This document shows, in pieces, positions 1 to 10,156 of a stretch of DNA of 64,000 nt (position 1 is the stretch's first letter; each line of letters starts with the position of its first letter). Source of the stretch: Alkalimarinus alittae (GTDB taxonomy: Bacteria > Pseudomonadota > Gammaproteobacteria > Pseudomonadales > Oleiphilaceae); NCBI RefSeq assembly GCF_026016465.1, contig NZ_CP100390.1:1030001-1094000 (forward strand). Direction: 5' to 3'. Below the pieces are notes generated by a model. That model was not told where the DNA came from and ran no database searches. It saw only the letters and a list, made by a program, of their open reading frames with translations. Both the position numbers and the translations under genes were made by a program.

Positions 1-1158
<1,158 letters not shown>

Positions 1159-1337
1159 ATATAACGCCCAAATAGTTTTGAGTCTGAAACGATCAAAACG
1201 AAAATATTTACCGGATAATGTGATTATGATCCGATATGTTATAAAACTTAATTTACTTGCTAAATGTTAAAGACATTGCGAAATTGTTGTTAACTGATCA
1301 AAAAGATAAATCATCTTCGATCAGCTAGCCAAGGTTT

Positions 1338-1457
1338 TGCCTGATGACAATAGCGAACTGGAACCACCTGATCCCATCCCGAACTCAGTCGTGAAACGGT
1401 TCTGCGCCGATGGTAGTGTGGGGTCTCCCCATGTGAGAGTAGGTCATCGTCAGGCAT
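1338..1457 (+). rRNA. rrf: 5S ribosomal RNA
   Basis: A 120-nt gene starting TGCCTGATGAC and ending GTCAGGCAT; its two ends pair to form the terminal helix I. The central sequence with CCCATCCCGAACTCAG and GGTAGTGTGGGGTCTCCCCATG is the standard gamma-proteobacterial 5S core. It follows the 23S gene by ~180 bp with no tRNA in between, and closes the rRNA operon. Confidence 0.97.
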
Positions 1458-1466
1458 CTAAATACG

Positions 1467-1499
1467 AAACCCCGGTAGGGTATCCTACCGGGGTTTTTT
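1467..1499 (+). terminator. Rho-independent terminator of the rRNA operon
   Basis: A 13-bp perfect stem (AAACCCCGGTAGG / CCTACCGGGGTTT) with a 4-nt GTAT loop, running into a T-rich tract, starts 10 nt after the 5S gene. This is the expected operon end. Confidence 0.92.
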
Positions 1500-2050
1500 A
1501 TTGTCTGGAAGAAAGTGGCGTGAGATGTAGGCTCAAACTAGTGGGGCTGCGATACGCTAGGGCCTTGATGCTATGAGCGGAATAAGGGGAATGCTTTGGC
1601 GGAAAAACATCCAAGCAGGCTGAGCTGTCATGACAATCTTATCAGGCGGTTCGTGACTCTGCGATCCAGATGAACCAAAAAGGGGTTAAGTTTGTATTAC
1701 TGGCTGTATTGTCAATGCTTGAATGCCCTTTTAAAGACCTATTACAGAGTAAGCGCTATTGTTTGCTGTAGGGGGCGTCGTTTTCTATATCCTTGTAGAG
1801 ATAATACTAATGATACATTAAGTGCTTATGAGAGGGGTGTAGGGAGGTTTCTTTGTGGTCTATACAAATAAGGTTATGGTTATGACTTTTAGGATCTTGG
1901 TTTAGTGTTCGGAGGTTTTTTTACAAGAAATGACTTTCTATCGAGGGGGGGTGAAGGGGGTTAATATTATTTAGGGCGTGACGATTAAGTTGGCTTCTAT
2001 TTAGAGGTATTCCATTTGAGTCTCTACTGGATATTTTCGGTATGTTAAAA
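1500..2050. other. Gene-free stretch after rRNA operon
   Basis: About 550 bp between the rRNA terminator and the tRNA-Phe terminator. I see no credible coding frame, RNA gene or repeat; frames here lack ribosome binding sites and recognisable sequence. There are G-rich runs near 1945-1960 but no clear structure. Confidence 0.5.
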
Positions 2051-2051
2051 C

Positions 2052-2080
2052 TAAAAAATCCTCGCACAAAGTGCGAGGCT
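2052..2080 (-). terminator. Terminator of tRNA-Phe
   Basis: On the minus strand an 8-bp stem (CCTCGCAC / GTGCGAGG) with a 3-nt loop is followed by a run of six T. It lies 11 nt beyond the tRNA-Phe CCA end. Confidence 0.85.
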
Positions 2081-2090
2081 TTTAGAATAA

Positions 2091-2166
2091 TGGTGCCCGG
2101 ACGCGGAATCGAACCACGGACACGAGGATTTTCAATCCTCTGCTCTACCGACTGAGCTATCCGGGC
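2091..2166 (-). tRNA. tRNA-Phe (GAA)
   Basis: The minus strand folds as a 76-nt tRNA. The acceptor stem is GCCCGGA with UCCGGGC, the D-arm contains AGCTCAGTCGGTAGAGC, the anticodon loop is TTGAAAA with anticodon GAA, and the T-arm contains GGTTCGATTCC. The CCA is encoded at 2091-2093. It stands alone with its own terminator. Confidence 0.97.
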
Positions 2167-2271
2167 AACGGGGCGTATTAGACCTGTTTCATGACAATGA
2201 GTCAAGCATTAAGTGATAAATTAAAGATATTCTTAATGTATTCACTGCTTTAAAGCTTGTTCTTGTCATTA

Positions 2272-2544
2272 TTACGTTTTTGGTGGGGTATATCCTTCAA
2301 CAATGTCGGTGTCTTTATTGCTTAGGAAGTTATCCATCTGCTCTGCTAGATAGCTTCTAGAATTCGGGTCTATCATATTTAAGTGTTTTTCATTTATTAG
2401 CATGGTTTGTTTAGTCTGCCATTCGCTCCAGGCTTTTTTAGATATATTGTTGAATATATATTCACCCTTCTTGCCAGGCATAGGTGGGATATCAACTCCC
2501 TCAAGCTCTTCTTGATACTTAACGCAGAAAACCATTCGACTCAT
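2272..2544 (-). CDS. yggX: Probable Fe(2+)-trafficking protein YggX
   Basis: 90 aa, the usual length of the YggX family. The N-terminal MSRMVFCVKYQEE carries the family Cys at position 7, and the core KQTMLINEKHLNMIDP and end VEGYTPP are family hallmarks. YggX proteins are small cytoplasmic proteins linked to protection of Fe-S clusters and labile iron. In gammaproteobacteria yggX normally follows mutY directly, and MutY carries an Fe-S cluster. Here a diguanylate cyclase gene on the opposite strand separates the two, so yggX needs its own promoter. A GAGG lies 9 nt before the ATG. Confidence 0.95.
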   Translation of the reverse strand: MSRMVFCVKYQEELEGVDIPPMPGKKGEYIFNNISKKAWSEWQTKQTMLINEKHLNMIDPNSRSYLAEQMDNFLSNKDTDIVEGYTPPKT

Positions 2545-2828
2545 TAAAAAGTACCTCTATTTCTTAAACTATGTAAGGGTTGAGGGATACGCTTATTTAA
2601 TAATGAACAAGCAGTATCAGCTCAGCTGTCTATACTAAAATATATTACAGTGCTTTTACCATGTAGGCTATAGTGGCAATAAGTTGTAATCAGTCGCTGT
2701 CACTATCCTTAGGTTGGGTTTAGAACTTGAAAAAAACAAAAAAGTGGCTGTACTTGTATAAATGGCCGTTAACCCTTCTTTATAGGTTTAAAGCATTATT
2801 TTAAGTGTGTGTAATTATAGGTTTATAA

Positions 2829-3770
2829 ATGAAAGTCTTGTTAGTTGATGACTCCCCAGTGGATAGAGTGATATCAGAAGCCTTTCTGCTTGAACTAGGT
2901 CATGAAGTTATCCTTGGCGAAAATGGCCAGCAGGCTCTTGAGTTATATCGTGAGCATAACCCTGATATTATTTTGATGGATGAAGTTATGCCTGTTATGC
3001 GAGGTCATGAGGCAGCTAAGGCTATTAGAGAGCATGAGGATAACTGGGTACCCATTATTTTCTTAAGTGCTAGGTTTACTGCTGAGGATATTTCTGCGGG
3101 AATTGATGCAGGAGGGGATGACTACCTAGCTAAACCTCTAGACCAGCAGGTACTGGCCGCTAAAATGAAAGCAATGGAGCGGATATCAAATATGCGTCAG
3201 CGTCTTATTGAGGTCTCTGATGAGCTTGAAGCGGCTAATGTAGAATTAAAAAGGCTGGCTGATGTAGATGGCCTTACTGGTTTGGCTAATCGACGTTATA
3301 TGGATCGGTTTTTAAAACATGAGGTGGCGCGGTGCTCTCGTAATAATGAGCCCCTGTCGGTTGTTATGTGTGATATTGATGAGTTTAAATCATACAATGA
3401 TTTTTACGGTCACCTAAAGGGTGATGATTGCATAAGAGTAATCGCAAACGTTTTAATTTCTAGCTTAAAAAGAGCAACTGATTTAGCTGCCCGTTTTGGA
3501 GGGGAAGAATTCGCCCTTATTTTACCAAACACAACAGAAAAAGATGCAAAAGTCTTAGCTGAGAAGATTCGAGCGAAGGTGAAGTCTCAAAATATCATGC
3601 ATGAGAAATCCTCAGTTGTAAGTCATGTAACCTTGAGTATGGGGGTATATAATGAAGTGCCTACAAGTATGTTGAGGGGGGATGACTACCTTAACTTAGC
3701 AGATAAAGCGCTTTATCACGCAAAGCAAACAGGGCGAAATAAAGCTGTTAGCTACAGAGATATTAAATGA
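2829..3770 (+). CDS. Response regulator with GGDEF diguanylate cyclase domain
   Basis: 313 aa. Residues 1-120 form a receiver domain: acidic pair D7/D8, phospho-acceptor D51, S80, K102. A helical linker follows (about 118-145), then a GGDEF domain (147-310). The active-site signature is GGEEF (224-228), the metal-binding motif is DID (182-184), and the product-inhibition I-site RATD (215-218) sits exactly five residues upstream of GGEEF, so the enzyme looks active and feedback-controlled. Expected reaction: two GTP to cyclic di-GMP, gated by phosphorylation. The architecture resembles WspR/PleD-like single-receiver cyclases. No histidine kinase is adjacent, so it is an orphan regulator here. 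It lies between yggX and mutY on the opposite strand. Confidence 0.93.
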   Translation: MKVLLVDDSPVDRVISEAFLLELGHEVILGENGQQALELYREHNPDIILMDEVMPVMRGHEAAKAIREHEDNWVPIIFLSARFTAEDISAGIDAGGDDYLAKPLDQQVLAAKMKAMERISNMRQRLIEVSDELEAANVELKRLADVDGLTGLANRRYMDRFLKHEVARCSRNNEPLSVVMCDIDEFKSYNDFYGHLKGDDCIRVIANVLISSLKRATDLAARFGGEEFALILPNTTEKDAKVLAEKIRAKVKSQNIMHEKSSVVSHVTLSMGVYNEVPTSMLRGDDYLNLADKALYHAKQTGRNKAVSYRDIK

Positions 3771-3815
3771 TTCTTAAACCCCTATCGCTCATAAACACAG
3801 TAACTGAACTTGTGC

Positions 3816-4874
3816 TTAATACTCTTCTTCCATGGAGTCTATATAAATTTTAATAGGCGCAGGTAAACCAAGTTGGTGCTTACCCTTAAGCCAGCGGGAG
3901 TCAGAACACCCGCTAATACTGGGTATGCTTGAAACATAACTTAGTTTTATTGGGTGTAATATTAGGTGGTAATGGCTGAATGTATGTTTAAAACTCTCTT
4001 TATATGATAGCACTGTGCATTCTACGGCTAGTTGTTCTCGGCAGTAATGCGTTATATCGTTTCCATCTAATGTATATGGCGCATCAGGTAGACTCCATAA
4101 GCTACCCCATATTCCGCTCGGGGGTCTTTTTTCAATATAGATCTCACCTTTCTGGTTTTCTATATGGAGTAGCCATCGATGCTTAACAGGTAGTGCTTTT
4201 TTTGGTTTTGGGGTAGGGATGGTGTTGGTGCGGTCTTCGTTATACGCACGACATGTGCTATTAATAGGACATTGAGGGCAATTAGGTTTACTTCTGGTGC
4301 AGAGTGTCGCGCCTAAATCCATCATAGCTTGAGTGTAGTCACTAAAGCGCGTTTTTGGGGTGTAGCGCTCCGCCCAATACCACAATTCTTTCGCGATAGA
4401 TGGATGCCCTGTCCAGCCCTCAATGGCATGAAAACGTGCGAGAACACGTTTTACGTTGCCATCTAAAATGGGGGCGCGCTGGTTTAGTGATAACGAGAGA
4501 ATAGCGCCTGCTGTTGAACGTCCAATACCGGGTAGAGACTCGATCTCATCTAGCGTGCTTGGGAATTCTCCGTCATACTCCGAGACGATAAGTTTTGCTG
4601 TTTTATGAAGGTTGCGTGCGCGAGCGTAATAGCCTAAACCTGCCCAATAGCCTAATACGTCATCTTCATCTGCTTTAGCGAGCTCTTCGAGCGATTTAAA
4701 CTGGTCCATGAAGCGATTGTAGTAACCTATAACAGTTGTCACTTGGGTCTGTTGAAGCATGATCTCTGATACCCAGACTCTGTATGGGGTTTTATTGATT
4801 TGCCAAGGTAAGTTTTTTCTACCGTGTACATCAAACCATTCAAGAATAGATTGACTGAAGTGTTTTTCGTTCAA
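3816..4874 (-). CDS. mutY: Adenine DNA glycosylase MutY
   Basis: 352 aa, normal length. It removes A mispaired with 8-oxoG in base excision repair. Helix-hairpin-helix region LPGIGRSTAGAIL is followed by the catalytic Asp segment ILDGNVKRVLAR. E37 in WVSEIMLQQTQV matches the catalytic Glu of the E. coli enzyme. The Fe-S ligand pattern C-x6-C-x2-C-x5-C (CTRSKPNCPQCPINSTC) is intact. The C-terminal ~130 residues form the NUDIX-like 8-oxoG recognition domain. The start is a TTG at 4874; the protein then aligns from residue 1 with known MutY, and no ATG fits. It follows asmA on the same strand. Confidence 0.96.
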   Translation of the reverse strand: MNEKHFSQSILEWFDVHGRKNLPWQINKTPYRVWVSEIMLQQTQVTTVIGYYNRFMDQFKSLEELAKADEDDVLGYWAGLGYYARARNLHKTAKLIVSEYDGEFPSTLDEIESLPGIGRSTAGAILSLSLNQRAPILDGNVKRVLARFHAIEGWTGHPSIAKELWYWAERYTPKTRFSDYTQAMMDLGATLCTRSKPNCPQCPINSTCRAYNEDRTNTIPTPKPKKALPVKHRWLLHIENQKGEIYIEKRPPSGIWGSLWSLPDAPYTLDGNDITHYCREQLAVECTVLSYKESFKHTFSHYHLILHPIKLSYVSSIPSISGCSDSRWLKGKHQLGLPAPIKIYIDSMEEEY

Positions 4875-4903
4875 GTTAGGTTGTTCTCTTTTTTGTGGCG
4901 GGC

Positions 4904-4929
4904 AAGGCGAGCATTTGGCTGCTCGCCTT
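4904..4929. repeat. Inverted repeat between asmA and mutY
   Basis: A perfect 10-bp stem (AAGGCGAGCA / TGCTCGCCTT) with a 6-nt loop lies between the asmA stop and the mutY TTG start. No T-run follows on the minus strand, so it is more likely an mRNA stability, attenuation or processing hairpin than a full terminator. Confidence 0.6.
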
Positions 4930-4954
4930 GAGAAAAGGTTATAAAAAATAAAGG

Positions 4955-7186
4955 TTAGAATAAACCTTTAATGAGGTTTTTAACGCCTTTTTTGGTTTCC
5001 GATTTGTCATCACCTAGATATTTGTCTAGTTGTTTGTCTACTTCTTTGTTTGCTTTTCTTTTAAGCTCTTTTTTGCCCGCCGCAGTTACGAGTTCTTGAA
5101 CTCTACTGCTATCGAGCTTGCAGAGCTTTGCAGGATCTTCACTTAACGAGCCCTTACAGATGACCGGGATGGCTAGATCTTTAACCTTTTCATTAACGCG
5201 GCATGCGTTATCCCCAAGGTCTCCAACAGCTTTTAGGTCCACACCATAGTTAACACTTAGCATCTCAGCATCTATAACTCCTTTGCCGATTAACGCTAAC
5301 CCTCCCATTGCAGCCGTTAAGTTATTATTGGTGAACGTATTACCATCAATAGTAATATTGCCTTTCATTGCTTGAAAATCTGACTTTTTCTCCCAATCTG
5401 ACTTGGTTACCTTATCTCGGTTAATTAATGCGAAACCCTCACAGGCTAGCTTATTTAGATTGAACCCATGAAGCGCACCTTTATCAAAGTCAAAGTTTGC
5501 ACTGCCTTTAGCGGCACCTCTAAGTGCAGATATAGTGTTTCCTGCTGTTTTGACGTTAGCTTTTAAATTTATGCCGCCTGAAATGATTTCTATATCTTGA
5601 AAGTCTTTTAGAAGAGGCATTATTTGAATGTTATTAACGGTCTTATTTATTGACCATGCTGGATTATCTGATGATGCATCAATTTTCGCGTTAACGTCAA
5701 AATTGCCTTCATAAAGATTACCGCTCACTTTAGATACGTTGATCACGCCATTATTTGCCTTCATAAAAAAGGTTAAATCATTGAGCTTTAGGTTTTTTGC
5801 AATGAGTGTTTGCTGAATAAAGGAAATATCTAGGTTTAACGATCGAATAGCTTCTAAAGGAAGGAGTTGTGGTTCTGGGTCATTATTTTTAGCTGGCTTG
5901 TTACCCTTGCTGGCAGCTCTGTCATTGCTTGCGCTGCTAGCGATAGTGCCAGCTGCTTGAGTAACGGGGTCTTCAACTGGAGGCAGGTAGCGATCAACAT
6001 TTAATTCTGACCCTTTGATGTTTGCTGCTACAAACTGTCCTGCTGAACGATAGTTTACTATGCCTGTGTAATTGGTATCATCAAGCTTTATCAGCACTTT
6101 GTTTAGCTTCAAATCTTCTGCACTACCTTTTATTTCAGTGCTAAACCCTAACTTCTTTAACACTTCAGGATCAGCTGTTTCAATTTTCGGTTGGCCTACT
6201 GAAGCAAGCAGGGCTTGAAGTGAAAAATCTTGAATATTGAGTGTGCCATTTAACTGAGGCTGGCCACTTAAGTTGCTGATATCCAAGTCTGAGTTGAGCG
6301 AAAGGTTTGCAAATGCTAACGCTATTTTATTTAGGCTAACAGTATCTTTGGTTAGGTCTGCCATAATACCGTTGGCATTAAGTGAGGCGGATACAGCTTT
6401 TCCATTAAAGGGTGTACCAGCCAAAGTGTAGTCGCTCTTCAAGTCTTTGACTTCTACGAGCTTCATACTGCTATCTATTGTGAGTGCGGCATTTATTTTT
6501 GCAGCTACATCAAGCTGAGGGTTGCTGTTGGATACTTTAAATTGAATGTTAAGAGGGAACTCATTGCCGAAGGAAATGCTGTTTGCCAGCAAGTTAAAGT
6601 CTTTTAATGATGCGGATTGGTTGGATTGCTTGTCAGTGTAGTGAATAGTGGTATTGGTGATGGCAATCTCTTCTATCTCAAGATTCAGGGCCTTCTTGCT
6701 GGCTTGATCTTCGTTTGAGTCTAGGGGGAGACTCTTTTCTGTCTCTTTAGTATTTGTCTGTTGCTCAGTAGAGGCACTTTGCGTTGATACATCCTTTTTG
6801 GCAGTGATGTTTTCCCAGCTCGCTTCACCTTGCTCGTTCTTTACAAGTGTTACTTCTAGCCCATCCAAAATAATTTTATGAACTTGAGGGTTGAATTTTA
6901 ATAGGGATAAAAAGCCAACTTGCGCTGTTAATTGGTTAAGTTTAGAGAACGGGGATCCGTCTGCATGCTCGAGTGTAACGTTATTGACATCTATGCCTAG
7001 GGGAATAAATGACCACCCTAGGTCGCCGTCGATGGTTAGTGTTAATGTCGTGTTTTTGGCAACGACTGATTCAATATCGGTTTTGTAGTCATTGGGGTCT
7101 ATTGTTGCGGTTATGACAATGACTGCCAGCACTAGTAACGCAATAAGCCCAAGTAAGGCAAAAATAGTTGTTTTTAATATACGCAC
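4955..7186 (-). CDS. AsmA family envelope protein
   Basis: 743 aa. One N-terminal transmembrane helix (about 7-28) is followed by a long beta-rich periplasmic region. The N-terminal AsmA domain is seen in the DPNDYK motif at about 31-36 and the following repeats. A low-complexity Ser/Thr/Lys linker (about 130-165) and a second linker near 415-440 separate domains. The C-terminal AsmA_2-type region contains the GSANFDFDKGALHGFNL-like core. Known family members are inner-membrane-anchored proteins implicated in outer-membrane lipid homeostasis. The start is GTG at 7186 with AAGGA 10 nt upstream. It heads the asmA-mutY transcription direction, as in pseudomonads. Confidence 0.9.
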   Translation of the reverse strand: MRILKTTIFALLGLIALLVLAVIVITATIDPNDYKTDIESVVAKNTTLTLTIDGDLGWSFIPLGIDVNNVTLEHADGSPFSKLNQLTAQVGFLSLLKFNPQVHKIILDGLEVTLVKNEQGEASWENITAKKDVSTQSASTEQQTNTKETEKSLPLDSNEDQASKKALNLEIEEIAITNTTIHYTDKQSNQSASLKDFNLLANSISFGNEFPLNIQFKVSNSNPQLDVAAKINAALTIDSSMKLVEVKDLKSDYTLAGTPFNGKAVSASLNANGIMADLTKDTVSLNKIALAFANLSLNSDLDISNLSGQPQLNGTLNIQDFSLQALLASVGQPKIETADPEVLKKLGFSTEIKGSAEDLKLNKVLIKLDDTNYTGIVNYRSAGQFVAANIKGSELNVDRYLPPVEDPVTQAAGTIASSASNDRAASKGNKPAKNNDPEPQLLPLEAIRSLNLDISFIQQTLIAKNLKLNDLTFFMKANNGVINVSKVSGNLYEGNFDVNAKIDASSDNPAWSINKTVNNIQIMPLLKDFQDIEIISGGINLKANVKTAGNTISALRGAAKGSANFDFDKGALHGFNLNKLACEGFALINRDKVTKSDWEKKSDFQAMKGNITIDGNTFTNNNLTAAMGGLALIGKGVIDAEMLSVNYGVDLKAVGDLGDNACRVNEKVKDLAIPVICKGSLSEDPAKLCKLDSSRVQELVTAAGKKELKRKANKEVDKQLDKYLGDDKSETKKGVKNLIKGLF

Positions 7187-7382
7187 GTTTGTGAGTCCTT
7201 TTTATGATGATTCATGTAAGCCCCTCTCATTTTAGCACATGAGTTTTTTATTACTTGTGCAAAAATATATAGATCCTAAATTCAGTAGTGCTATAAAAGT
7301 GAATGGTATTTATTAAGTTAACTGGATAATATATGAAGGTAGTAGGTAAGATTTACAACAAATAATAACTAAGGAGTCTCCA

Positions 7383-7847
7383 GTGGCGATCAGTGTAACA
7401 ATAGAAGTTCATCGCGATTTCACCGTAGCAGCAAGCTTTGATAACGTTTTTGATTTATTGTCAGATGTGCCTGTTTCAGGTAGCCACTTTCCGAAAGTTG
7501 ATCAGTTAATCAACTTGGGTGATAACGCTTACCGATGGGAGATGGAAAAGATTGGGGTAGATAAACATGCAATTCAGTCTATCTATGCTTGCCGCTATGA
7601 AAGCGATCGAGATGCAGGGACGATTATTTGGAAGCCTATTAAAGGTGAAGGTAACGGGGTTGTATCTGGAAGCTGGAAAATAAAATCTGTAGACGAGGGT
7701 ACTCACCTTACCTTTACGACGGAAGCGAAAATGACATTGCCGTTACCAAGCTTATTGAAGCTGGCTATAAGTCCTGTAGTTAAACATGAGTTTAATGCTT
7801 TAATTGATACGTATACTGATAGATTAAAAACTAAGCTTTCTAGCTAA
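7383..7847 (+). CDS. SRPBCC (START-like) superfamily protein
   Basis: 154 aa. It reads as a polyketide cyclase/dehydrase-like SRPBCC fold: an opening strand ending in RDFTVAASFDNVFDLLSDVP (helix that closes the cavity), a series of beta strands (EGNGVVSGSWKI, THLTFTTEAKM), and a long C-terminal helix (HEFNALIDTYTDRLKTKL). The family binds hydrophobic ligands or acts in lipid/coenzyme transfer; the ligand here is unknown. The start is GTG, decided by AAGGAG at 7371-7376 six nt upstream. It lies between asmA and the his genes. Confidence 0.75.
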   Translation: MAISVTIEVHRDFTVAASFDNVFDLLSDVPVSGSHFPKVDQLINLGDNAYRWEMEKIGVDKHAIQSIYACRYESDRDAGTIIWKPIKGEGNGVVSGSWKIKSVDEGTHLTFTTEAKMTLPLPSLLKLAISPVVKHEFNALIDTYTDRLKTKLSS

Positions 7848-7950
7848 TCCCTGATAAAATATTGAGGTGGCCTAAGTCTGGCGCCTCAATACACACCCCA
7901 TTTATTTTCGATATATTTACTTCTAATCTGGCAAATAAATTTGACTAGGA

Positions 7951-7973
7951 TATAGCGCGATAAAAACGCTATA
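7951..7973. promoter_or_regulatory. Inverted repeat overlapping a candidate -10 upstream of hisB
   Basis: TATAGCG and CGCTATA (7 bp each, 9 nt apart) form an inverted repeat whose right arm overlaps TATAAT at 7970-7975. A TTGACT at 7941-7946 could be a -35 but the 23-nt spacing is too long for standard sigma-70. It may be an operator or a hairpin at the hisB promoter. Confidence 0.3.
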
Positions 7974-8065
7974 ATGCTTCTTTTTGGAATACCTACTTTG
8001 CTTGTATAAGCGAGAGCTTCTCTACAAGTTAAATTGATAAGACGTAAGTTTATGTGGAGCACCTA

Positions 8066-8659
8066 ATGGCTGAGCGTAAGGCTCGAGTAGAACGAAATAC
8101 ACTCGAAACCCAGATTGCTGTTGAAGTGAATTTAGATGGTACCGGCCAGATAAAAATGGATACCGGCTTACCGTTTCTTGAGCATATGATTGATCAGATT
8201 GCTCGTCATGGGTTGATTGATATGGATCTTAAGGCCGTTGGTGACTTACAAATCGATGACCACCATACAGCTGAAGATCTAGGTATTACGCTAGGACAAG
8301 CTGTTAATAAGGCTATCGGTGATAAAAAAGGAATCCGTCGTTATGGTCATGCTTACGTACCTTTAGATGAGGCGCTATCACGTGTTGTGCTAGATTTCTC
8401 AGGCAGACCAGGTCTAGAGTTAAACATACCTTATACTCGCGCTACCGTGGGCGGGTTTGATGTGGATCTTTTTCAGGAATTTTTCCAGGGGTTCGTAAAC
8501 CACGCACAGGTTACTCTACATATTGATAATTTACGTGGCACCAACACTCACCACCAAATTGAAACAGTATTTAAAGCATTTGGTCGTGCGCTTAGAATGG
8601 CGATTGAGCCTGATGTGCGAATGGCAGGCATTATGCCTTCAACTAAAGGCTGCCTTTAA
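8066..8659 (+). CDS. hisB: Imidazoleglycerol-phosphate dehydratase
   Basis: 197 aa, the monofunctional form, without the N-terminal phosphatase fused in E. coli. It catalyses the sixth step of histidine synthesis (IGP to imidazole acetol phosphate). The duplicated metal-binding motifs are present: [12 protein letters not shown] and [10 protein letters not shown] in the first half, and [10 protein letters not shown] plus [17 protein letters not shown] in the second. An upstream in-frame GTG at 8054 exists, but GGAG at 8056-8059 sits six nt before the ATG at 8066, and that start gives the usual family length. It is first of hisBHAF. Confidence 0.97.
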   Translation: MAERKARVERNTLETQIAVEVNLDGTGQIKMDTGLPFLEHMIDQIARHGLIDMDLKAVGDLQIDDHHTAEDLGITLGQAVNKAIGDKKGIRRYGHAYVPLDEALSRVVLDFSGRPGLELNIPYTRATVGGFDVDLFQEFFQGFVNHAQVTLHIDNLRGTNTHHQIETVFKAFGRALRMAIEPDVRMAGIMPSTKGCL

Positions 8660-8674
8660 GCAAGAGTGATTTAA

Positions 8675-9316
8675 ATGAATACGGTTGCAGTAATCGATTA
8701 CGGCATGGGGAATCTTCATTCCGTATCAAAAGCGATAGAACACGTAGCACCCGAGGCAAAGGTCATTGTGACATCTGATGCTTCGTTGATTCGTGAGGCT
8801 GATAGAGTGGTACTGCCTGGCGTTGGTGCGATACGAGATTGTATGGCTGAGATTCAACGCTTAGGAGTTGATAAGTTAGTTCGTGAAGTATCTCAAGATC
8901 GTCCTTTCCTTGGAATATGTGTGGGTATGCAAGCGCTAATGCAGCACAGCGAAGAAAATAACGGCGTTGACTGCATTGGTCTTTTGCCTGGGCGGGTCAA
9001 GTACTTTGGTGACCCGTTGATGGAAGAGGGTACAAAGCTTAAAGTACCTCATATGGGGTGGAATAAGGTTCGACAAGTTCAGTCGCACCCACTCTGGCAA
9101 GGAATTAATGATGATGAGCGCTTTTACTTTGTTCATAGCTTCTACGTGGCAATGGAGCAGGCAAGCTATGTGATGGGCCGCTCTCATTACGGTAAGTCTA
9201 TTGATGCAGCTGTAGGTCATGAGAATATATTTGCAGTTCAGTTTCACCCTGAAAAGAGCCAGCACTCAGGTTTGGCTTTGTTGAAAAATTTTGTTCAGTG
9301 GAACGGCCGTATCTAA
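8675..9316 (+). CDS. hisH: Imidazole glycerol phosphate synthase glutaminase subunit
   Basis: 213 aa. Class I glutamine amidotransferase that supplies ammonia to HisF. The catalytic triad is visible: C82 in [11 protein letters not shown]191 and E193 in [11 protein letters not shown]. The N-terminal [12 protein letters not shown] is typical of HisH. It starts 15 nt after hisB and is followed by hisA and hisF, the partner subunit being the latter. Confidence 0.97.
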   Translation: MNTVAVIDYGMGNLHSVSKAIEHVAPEAKVIVTSDASLIREADRVVLPGVGAIRDCMAEIQRLGVDKLVREVSQDRPFLGICVGMQALMQHSEENNGVDCIGLLPGRVKYFGDPLMEEGTKLKVPHMGWNKVRQVQSHPLWQGINDDERFYFVHSFYVAMEQASYVMGRSHYGKSIDAAVGHENIFAVQFHPEKSQHSGLALLKNFVQWNGRI

Positions 9317-9364
9317 GTAAACAAAATCACCAAATACTACTAATCGAGAACGTTAGACTTAATT

Positions 9365-10102
9365 ATGTTAATTATTCCTGCTATTGATCTGAAAGATGGT
9401 AAATGTGTTCGGCTGAGACAAGGGCGAATGGAAGACTCAACCGTATTTGAAGGCGACCCTGTTGACTTGGCGGGTCGCTGGGTTGATGCAGGTGCACGTA
9501 GATTGCACTTGGTTGATTTAAACGGTGCCTTTGCAGGCGAGCCAATCAATGGTGAAATTGTTCAAGCCATTGCTGCCAGATACCCTGATTTACCTATTCA
9601 GATTGGTGGTGGTATTCGTACCGCAGAAACAATCGAAGCCTATTTAAAAGCGGGCGTTCAGTATGTGATTATTGGTACAAAAGCAGTTAAAGAGCCTGCA
9701 TTTGTGACAGAAATGTGTAAGCAGTTCCCTGGGCATATTATCGTTGGTTTAGACGCTAAAGACGGCAAAGTGGCGACGGATGGTTGGGCTGAAGTATCTT
9801 CAATCGAAGCGACTGATTTGGCAAAACAGTTCGAAAATGATGGTGTTTCTTCTATTGTCTACACCGATATAGCTAGAGATGGCATGATGCAGGGCGTGAA
9901 TATTGATGCGACTGTGCGCTTAGCTCAGGCCTCATCCATACCTGTTATTGCGTCAGGTGGTGTGACTAATATGGATGACATTACAGGGCTGGCAGCGGTA
10001 GCTGATAAAGGCATTTTAGGTGCTATTACCGGGCGAGCTATTTACGAAGGTACTTTAGATGTATCGGAAGCGCAGCGCTATTGCGATGGTATTAACGTTT
10101 AA
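9365..10102 (+). CDS. hisA: ProFAR isomerase (phosphoribosylformimino-AICAR-P isomerase)
   Basis: 245 aa TIM-barrel enzyme performing the Amadori rearrangement of ProFAR to PRFAR. Acid/base residues D8 (IPAIDLKDG) and D130 (VGLDAKDG) are in place; phosphate-binding loops IQIGGGIR (79-85) and VIASGGV match the family. It lies 48 nt after hisH in the his operon. Confidence 0.97.
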   Translation: MLIIPAIDLKDGKCVRLRQGRMEDSTVFEGDPVDLAGRWVDAGARRLHLVDLNGAFAGEPINGEIVQAIAARYPDLPIQIGGGIRTAETIEAYLKAGVQYVIIGTKAVKEPAFVTEMCKQFPGHIIVGLDAKDGKVATDGWAEVSSIEATDLAKQFENDGVSSIVYTDIARDGMMQGVNIDATVRLAQASSIPVIASGGVTNMDDITGLAAVADKGILGAITGRAIYEGTLDVSEAQRYCDGINV

Positions 10103-10156
10103 GTTTGGCATCACTGGCTAGCGTCTAAGTCGTGCGTATTTTGAGGTTGAGTTAAT

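Noticed and set aside
1337-1576. Plus-strand frame across the 5S gene and terminator
   Set aside because: Covers the 5S rRNA and its terminator; no coding signal.
1921-2205. Minus-strand frame over the tRNA-Phe
   Set aside because: Overlaps the tRNA and its terminator; the encoded RPVARIAQSVEQRIENPRVRGSIPR segment is simply translated tRNA sequence.
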